Below are positions 59,238 to 64,000 of a stretch of 64,000 nucleotides of DNA, piece by piece; within the stretch, counting starts at the first letter, position 1, and each line of letters opens with the position of its first letter. The stretch spans positions 806,001 through 870,000 of the forward strand of contig NZ_CP034413.3 of the NCBI RefSeq assembly GCF_005121165.3. The letters are read 5' to 3'. Source of the DNA: Dysosmobacter welbionis. GTDB taxonomy: Bacteria > Bacillota > Clostridia > Oscillospirales > Oscillospiraceae. The position numbers were made by a program, and so were the translations under genes. A model generated the notes under the pieces. It did no database searches, was not told where the DNA came from, and saw nothing but the letters and a program-made list of their open reading frames with translations.

Positions 59238-59614
59238 GCAGGTGGGGCATCGGCCTTTCCGAGCAAATGAAAGCCTGCAAAGAAGCGGAACCGTTCACTG
59301 ATATTTTGGAGGGGGATGGGGGTGTTCCTGAAAAGGACCCCCCGTCTTCTTCCAAAGCAGGGTTCAAGGTCACCACGATGAAGATTATCGTGTGGGTCTG
59401 CATTCTCAACGGACTTGCATGGGTATGGTGCAGCTATATCCTTGCATTGCTCGGACGGGAGCAGATCGCAGAGGCCTTGTCACAGGTCGCGCTCAAGGAG
59501 ATCATCGGCGTGGTGCTGATCTACGGTCTCAAGGCGCTGTTTGAAAACCTGAGCAAGAACAACTCGTGGCCTGACAAGGGAAACTCTACTCCGCCCGAAG
59601 ACGGAGCGGGATAA
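59234..59614 (+). CDS. Lysis-region membrane protein
   Basis: This 126-residue protein starts at GTG 59234. The first 45 residues are soluble; then two membrane helices (IIVWVCILNGLAWVWCSYILALL and LKEIIGVVLIYGLKALF). It is probably a component of the holin system. AAGGAGGTGG precedes the start. Confidence 0.55.
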   Translation: MSRWGIGLSEQMKACKEAEPFTDILEGDGGVPEKDPPSSSKAGFKVTTMKIIVWVCILNGLAWVWCSYILALLGREQIAEALSQVALKEIIGVVLIYGLKALFENLSKNNSWPDKGNSTPPEDGAG

Positions 59615-59629
59615 CAGGAGGAAAAGAAT

Positions 59630-59932
59630 ATGGAGAGTGTACTGAACTGGTCTGTCATCATCAGCATCATTGGCGTGCTGGTGGTGCTGACGAACATTGT
59701 GGTACAGGTACTCAAGAAAGTAACCTGGGACAAGCTGCCGACGAATGCTCTGGCGATGATCGTTTCGCTGGTGCTGACGCTCGGCGCTTTCTTTGCATAT
59801 TGTTCCATCAAGGGGATCGCTGTTGTGTGGTATATGGTGTTTGCCGCGGTGGTCCTCGCGTTCATGGTGGCTTATGCGGCAATGTTCGGATTTGACAAGC
59901 TGAAAGAAGCCCTCGGGCAGATCCATAAGTAG
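59630..59932 (+). CDS. Holin
   Basis: This 100-residue protein has three hydrophobic segments (VIISIIGVLVVLTNIVV, ALAMIVSLVLTLGAFFAY, VVWYMVFAAVVLAFMVAYAAMFG) and a charged C-terminus (FDKLKEALGQIHK): the size and layout of a class I holin. It lies last in the phage gene series, in the right place for timing lysis. ACAGGAGG precedes ATG 59630. Confidence 0.7.
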   Translation: MESVLNWSVIISIIGVLVVLTNIVVQVLKKVTWDKLPTNALAMIVSLVLTLGAFFAYCSIKGIAVVWYMVFAAVVLAFMVAYAAMFGFDKLKEALGQIHK

Positions 59933-59949
59933 TGATTAGAGGTCGAAAA

Positions 59950-59991
59950 AGGTGTAGGAGAGCCGGTTATTTCTTGACTACTCCTACACCT
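59950..59991 (+). repeat. Long inverted repeat after the holin
   Basis: AGGTGTAGGAG (59950-59960) and CTCCTACACCT (59981-59991) form an 11-pair stem with a 20-base loop. There is no U-run, so it could be a weak terminator or part of the prophage end. The sequence up to 60099 is AT-rich with no gene; the phage-host junction should lie here. Confidence 0.5.
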
Positions 59992-60102
59992 ATGGCCTAA
60001 AAGTGGCGTGGGGACTGGATTTGATGCTTCTATTATAAAATACGTGCTAAAATAAAGTCAACCGCCGCTCTGCGGAATTCAAAAAAGGAGGACTGCCCTG
60101 TG

Positions 60103-60767
60103 ATGGACAGAGAATTTTGGATGGGACCCAGTTTTCCCCAGCAGCCCCGAGAACTGTTGAACCGCTTGAAATCCTATGGTGTCTGCGTGGTGGCAGATGC
60201 CCTGAAGGGCTTTAACGCCATGAACGGCTCTATTCAGCCGGTGGTACCGGGCAAATGCATATGCGGTTGTGCGGTAACCGTGCGTCTGCACCCCGGAGAC
60301 AATTTGTTGCTCCATAAGGCCATTGAGTCCGCCCAGCCCGGGGACATTCTGGTGCTGGACACCAACAGCAGCTATCGCAGGGCCGTCATCGGCGGAATCA
60401 TGTCCGGGGCCGCTTTCGGCAAAGGCATCGGCGGCTTGGTGGTGGATGGCGCCGTCCGGGATGTGGAGGAGCTCCGCGCCCACGGCTGGCCGGTGTTCGC
60501 CGCCGCCGTGGTTCCCTGCGCCGCGGACAGCGATGGCCCCGGCCAGCTGAATCACCCCATCAGCTGCGGCGGTGTGCCGGTCCATCCGGGAGATATCATC
60601 CTGGCGGATGACAACGGCGTCGCCGTCATCCCCCCACATGGGTGGAGTGGGTGCTGGAGGGCTGTGAAAAGCGGCATCAGTCCGAGGCCCGCCGCATGGC
60701 GGAGATCCGACAGGGGCAGCTGACCTCCGCCGCTGTGCTGGGCAAGCTGGAAAAGCTGGGACTGTGA
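60103..60767 (+). CDS. RraA-type aldolase (frame-broken at the 3' end)
   Basis: The frame reads RraA-like for about 180 residues: GKCICGCAVTVRLHPGDNLL, KGIGGLVVDGAVRDVEELR and HPGDIILADDNGVAVIP. After C6 (60630-60635) the frame is lost; one extra C gives WVEWVLEGCEKRHQSEARRM ... GKLEKLGL ending at 60767, the expected helical end. The family includes 4-hydroxy-4-methyl-2-oxoglutarate aldolases and oxaloacetate decarboxylases. AAAAGGAGGA precedes ATG 60103 (GTG 60100 also possible). Confidence 0.7.
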
Positions 60768-60778
60768 GGAGGGGCAGC

Positions 60779-61879
60779 ATGATCTCCAAACTGGAACGCC
60801 TTTTGTCCGGCGGGACCGTGACGTGGGACCGTCTCCTGGTGACGGACGGCCTGTCCCCGGAGGCAGTGGAGCAGATCACCGCTGTCTCCCCCGCCGCGCC
60901 GGACCGGGTCTGGGTGGTCATTGATCACGACACTCCCGCCGGCTCCGTGGCGGTGGCGGAAAAACAGAAAGCCCTGCTGGACTGGGCCCGGCAGACCGGC
61001 GCCGTCTTCCGCTCCGGCCGGGGCATCGGGTATGCCCTGCTGCTGGAGTCCGGGCTGCGGGAGGGCGAGATCGTCCTCTCCGGCGGAGCCCATGCCGCGG
61101 CGGTGGGAGCCGCCGGCGCGGTGGGCCTGTCCCTGCCTCCGGCGGAGCTGGCCGGCGCGCTGGAGAGCGGGCAGATCTCCCTGTCCCCGGCTCCGCCGCT
61201 GCGGCTGGCGGTGACCGGCCCGCTCTCTCCCTATCTCTCCGTCCGGGATCTGGCCTGGACCCTGATCCGGAGCGGCCAGTGCAGCGGAAAAGCCGTGGTC
61301 ATCCGGGCGCCGCAGCTGACCGCCGCCCAGGCCATGGACCTGTGCGGCCTGCTGGGCGCCGCCGGAGCTGTGACCGCGCTCTGTGTGCGGGAGGACTTCC
61401 CGGCAGATGAGACGGTGGATCTGACTGCCCTTCAGCCCATGGCAACGCCGCCCGGGGACGCCGCGCGGGTCGTTCCCGCCGGAGAAACCGACGGACTGCG
61501 GGTGAATCAGGTGTTCATCGGCGGCTGCGGCGGCGGGAGCCTGGAGGCCCTGCGGGAGACAGCGGACCTCTGGCGGGGCCGGACCGTATGCCCCTATGTG
61601 CGGGTCATGGTGGCGCCCGCCACTTCCTCTGTCTATGTCCAGGCACTAGAGGAAGGGCTTCTGGATGTTTTTCTGGATGCCGGGGCGTTGGTGATGAACC
61701 AGGGCTGTTCCGCCTGCTGGGCCCAGAGCCAGGGGCGGTGCGATCAGGCGGAGGTGTTCGTCTCCACTGGCTCCATCAACTGTGCCGGCTGGGCGGGCAG
61801 AGCCCACAGCGGCATCTGCCTGACCACGGTCCGCCGGGCCGCCCAGGCGGCGCTGTCCGGCAGTCTCTATGGTTCCTGA
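60779..61879 (+). CDS. Aconitase-family large-subunit homologue, degenerate
   Basis: This 366-residue protein is shorter than LeuC (about 420). It keeps FIGGCGGGSLEAL and NQGCSACWAQ, giving three possible Fe-S cysteines, but GGAHAAAVGAAGAVG replaces the usual DSHTTTYGA substrate-binding segment. Codons are GC-rich host style. It may be a divergent hydratase or a non-catalytic partner of the next gene. AGGAGGGG precedes ATG 60779. Confidence 0.7.
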   Translation: MISKLERLLSGGTVTWDRLLVTDGLSPEAVEQITAVSPAAPDRVWVVIDHDTPAGSVAVAEKQKALLDWARQTGAVFRSGRGIGYALLLESGLREGEIVLSGGAHAAAVGAAGAVGLSLPPAELAGALESGQISLSPAPPLRLAVTGPLSPYLSVRDLAWTLIRSGQCSGKAVVIRAPQLTAAQAMDLCGLLGAAGAVTALCVREDFPADETVDLTALQPMATPPGDAARVVPAGETDGLRVNQVFIGGCGGGSLEALRETADLWRGRTVCPYVRVMVAPATSSVYVQALEEGLLDVFLDAGALVMNQGCSACWAQSQGRCDQAEVFVSTGSINCAGWAGRAHSGICLTTVRRAAQAALSGSLYGS

Positions 61880-61892
61880 GAGGAGGTCCGCC

Positions 61893-63683
61893 ATGGAACA
61901 GACGTTTTGCAGCCGCATCTGGCGGCTGAGCGACAATATCGATACTGATATCATCATCATGAGCAAGTATCTGGCCAAGCCCTCCCTCCGGGAGATGGTC
62001 CCCCATCTGTTCGAGCCCCTGCGGCCAGAGCTGGCCGCCCGGCTGCGGCCCGGGGATGCCATCGTGGCCGGGGAGAACTTCGGCTGCGGCTCCTCCCGGG
62101 AGATGGCTGCCTCCGTCCTCAAAACCGCGGGCATCCGCTGCATCATCGCCAAGAGCTTTGCCAAGATCTTTTTCCGCAATGCCATCAACAACGGCCTGCT
62201 GCTGATCGAGTGCCGGGACCTGTATGACCGCTGCCGGGAAGGCGACACTGTGAAGGTGGAGGTAGGCCGGCAGATCATCTGCAACGGCACGGCCTACCCT
62301 GTCCCCGGTATGAGCACGGAGGTACTGGATATCCTCCGTTACGGCGGCCTGGTGTCCCGGATGCGGGCGCTGGACAAATCTCTCCCGGCCGCTCCCGCTC
62401 CACGGGACACGCTGCGGGACGTCCACCGTCCAGGCCATACCCTGGCGGAGCAGCTCCTCATCCACAACACCGGCGCACAGGACCTACGCCCCGGAGACGT
62501 GGTGACGGTCCGGGTGGACGAGGCGGTCCTCCATGATATCTACACCCCTTATATCTTCCAGCAGTTCCGGGACATGGGATTCTATCATGTGTATGACCCG
62601 GACCGGATCTCCGTCATGGTGGACCATCTGTACCCCACCTGTCTGGATGATGACCCCCGATGCTTCCGGTACAGCCGCCGCTTCCAGGACGAGTATGGCG
62701 TGAAGCGCCTCTATGTGGCGGACGGCATCAGCCATCAGCTGGCGCTGGAGGAGCGTCTGGCCGCCCCCGGCAAGATCATCTTCGGCACGGACAGCCACAC
62801 CACCACCTACGGTGCCGTGGGCGCCTTCGCCTCCGGCGTCGGCTATACGGAGATGGCCTCCATCATCGGCTGCGGGCAGCTGTGGGTCCGGGTCCCCTCC
62901 GCCATCAAGGTGGTGGTGAACGGGACCCTGCCCAAAGGTGTCTTTCCCAAGGACATCATCCTGCGGGTACTGGGAGACCTGACTGCCGCCGGTGCCATCT
63001 ACAAGTCCCTGGAATTCACAGGCTCTACCATTCAGCAGCTCAGCATCTCCGGCCGGGCCGCCATCGCCAACATGGCAGTGGAGTGCGGGGCCAAGGCGGC
63101 CCTGTTCGCCCCGGACGAAAAGACCGCCGCCTTCTGCGGCGTGGACCTGGCGGACTGTGACTGGCTTCGCTTTGACGGGGATGCCCGGTACGAACGGGTC
63201 CTGACCTATGACGCAGGCACTTTCCGGCCTTATCTCTCCTGCCCCTACGGGGTGGACAACGTACACCCCATCGAGGATGTAGCGGGCACGCCGGTGGATC
63301 AGGTGTTCATCGGCAGCTGCACCAATGGCCGTCTGGAGGATCTGGCCGCGGCGGCGGCAGTGCTGAAAGGACACGCCATCGCCCCCTTTGTCCGGCTGAT
63401 CGTGACGCCGGCCTCCAGAGCTGTCTACCGGGAGGCCGCCCGGCTGGGATACCTGAAGACGCTGGTGGAGGCAGGCGCCATGGTGACCCATCCATACTGC
63501 TCTCTGTGCCAGGGCCGCAGCGGCGGTCTGGTCAGCGGAGCGCAGGTGGTCATCGGCACCCACAACCGCAACTTCATCGGCCGTATGGGCAGCCCTGCCG
63601 CCCGGACTTTTCTGGCCAGTCCCGCAGTGGCCGCGGCCTCCGCGCTGGAGGGACGCATCGCCGACCCCGCGCCCTATTTGTGA
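61893..63683 (+). CDS. Permuted aconitase-family hydratase (LeuD-like + LeuC-like)
   Basis: At 596 residues, a small-subunit swivel domain comes first (NIDTDIIIMSKYL, GENFGCGSSREM; about residues 1-165) and the large catalytic part follows (GTDSHTTTYGAVGAF, FIGSCTNGRLEDL, HPYCSLCQG with all three Fe-S cysteines). Normally the order is reversed or the parts are separate. It should dehydrate and rehydrate a hydroxy acid, for example an isopropylmalate, citraconate or dimethylmaleate-type substrate. GAGAGGAGG precedes ATG 61893. Operon with the two genes upstream. Confidence 0.8.
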   Translation: MEQTFCSRIWRLSDNIDTDIIIMSKYLAKPSLREMVPHLFEPLRPELAARLRPGDAIVAGENFGCGSSREMAASVLKTAGIRCIIAKSFAKIFFRNAINNGLLLIECRDLYDRCREGDTVKVEVGRQIICNGTAYPVPGMSTEVLDILRYGGLVSRMRALDKSLPAAPAPRDTLRDVHRPGHTLAEQLLIHNTGAQDLRPGDVVTVRVDEAVLHDIYTPYIFQQFRDMGFYHVYDPDRISVMVDHLYPTCLDDDPRCFRYSRRFQDEYGVKRLYVADGISHQLALEERLAAPGKIIFGTDSHTTTYGAVGAFASGVGYTEMASIIGCGQLWVRVPSAIKVVVNGTLPKGVFPKDIILRVLGDLTAAGAIYKSLEFTGSTIQQLSISGRAAIANMAVECGAKAALFAPDEKTAAFCGVDLADCDWLRFDGDARYERVLTYDAGTFRPYLSCPYGVDNVHPIEDVAGTPVDQVFIGSCTNGRLEDLAAAAAVLKGHAIAPFVRLIVTPASRAVYREAARLGYLKTLVEAGAMVTHPYCSLCQGRSGGLVSGAQVVIGTHNRNFIGRMGSPAARTFLASPAVAAASALEGRIADPAPYL

Positions 63684-63717
63684 CGGTCCCAGATCAGGCC
63701 CGCTTCCGGGGTACCCC

Positions 63718-63760
63718 AACACAGGCCCCCGGCTGTCTGGTGTAGCCGGGAGCCTGTGTT
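63718..63760 (+). terminator. Bidirectional terminator hairpin
   Basis: AACACAGGC...CCGGCT and AGCCGGG...GCCTGTGTT pair over 16 or more bases around a 9-base loop. It sits between the host operon and a convergent gene and can end transcription from both sides. The U-tail is short. Confidence 0.6.
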
Positions 63761-63784
63761 CTGTGAGGGTCGGGTGAGCGGGCT

Positions 63785-64000
63785 TTATGTCCAGGTGTAA
63801 TTCTCCACAAAGTTCAGGATGGTCTTGTTGAACTGCTCCGGGTCCTCCAGGAACATCACATGTCCCAGATCCAAGAATTCGTGGAAGCAGCAATTACCAT
63901 TCACCAAATCCCGATAGTGCCGCCCCATTTCGATCCCCGGGGGATGGCCGGGCTGTCCGCACAGCACAGCAGGAGGGGAATGTCGATCTTGGAGAGAGTC
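63785..64000 (-). CDS. C-terminal part of an alpha/beta hydrolase (partial, frame-broken)
   Basis: The minus strand encodes an ending FLDLGHVMFLEDPEQFNKTILNFVENY, with the catalytic His in GH(V/M), typical of alpha/beta hydrolases. Upstream, LSKIDIPLLLCCADSP is in the other frame; one extra G in GGGGG (63939-63943, plus strand) would join the two. The gene continues beyond the window. Substrate unknown. Confidence 0.65.
   Translation of the reverse strand, partial: DSLQDRHSPPAVLCGQPGHPPGIEMGRHYRDLVNGNCCFHEFLDLGHVMFLEDPEQFNKTILNFVENYTWT

Noticed and set aside
3000-59310. Frequent GATATT, often as TGATATTTT
   Set aside because: Most are in-frame Asp-Ile pairs written with preferred codons; no constant position relative to genes.

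Overview
The window is almost entirely one tailed double-stranded DNA phage, most likely a prophage, in a Gram-positive Clostridia-type host. About 60 kb of tightly packed genes all point right, with AGGAGG-type ribosome sites and many short rho-independent terminators. The last 4 kb (about 60.06 to 64 kb) is visibly GC-richer and carries host metabolic genes. The virion genes (portal, protease-capsid fusion, connectors, major tail protein, tape measure, Dit/Tal, fibres) describe a long-tailed siphovirus with an HK97-type head. No integrase, repressor or lysogeny cassette is visible, so the left prophage end must lie outside the window.

Layout. 0-9.5 kb: small early genes (zinc ribbons, one-helix membrane proteins, three copies of a membrane-protein family, a SleB-type hydrolase, an odd tRNA-like gene). 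9.5-22.6 kb: replication and nucleotide genes (helicase / family B DNA polymerase fusion, ssDNA-binding candidate, methylase-like protein, SF2 helicase, HAD fusion, MazG, DUF1599-like). 22.6-23.2 kb: a non-coding control region with GTGGG repeats and a strongly folded RNA with its own promoter and terminator. 23.2-27.8 kb: nucleases and an 896-residue protein with the DFDGD signature of two-barrel RNA polymerases. 28-39 kb: packaging and head genes. 39.6-53.8 kb: tail. 53.8-58.2 kb: a complete diversity-generating retroelement (DGR) made of a lectin-type target with Ig-like repeats, variable repeat, template repeat and reverse transcriptase. 58.2-59.9 kb: lysis region. 60.1-63.7 kb: host operon of an RraA-type aldolase and two aconitase-family proteins. 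63.8 kb to the end: a convergent alpha/beta hydrolase.

How it may work together. The polymerase-like protein begins with a variant of the HYGxK peptide that also starts two proteins of the head module, so it may be packaged and injected. Eight copies of one intergenic element (GCAGATTTTGCA ... CCTATTATGGA or close variants) occur only in the first 20 kb, next to early genes and often just after terminators; they are candidate promoters for it. The DGR target would be a tip or fibre adhesin whose receptor-binding surface is rewritten at template adenines: all 14 differences between the two repeats fall on template A.

Caution. At least five genes (helicase-polymerase, terminase, a small membrane protein, the RraA-type gene and the last hydrolase) each lack exactly one base in a homopolymer run. 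This pattern suggests under-called homopolymers in the assembly rather than five mutations, although the polymerase site also reads as a textbook -1 slippery sequence.
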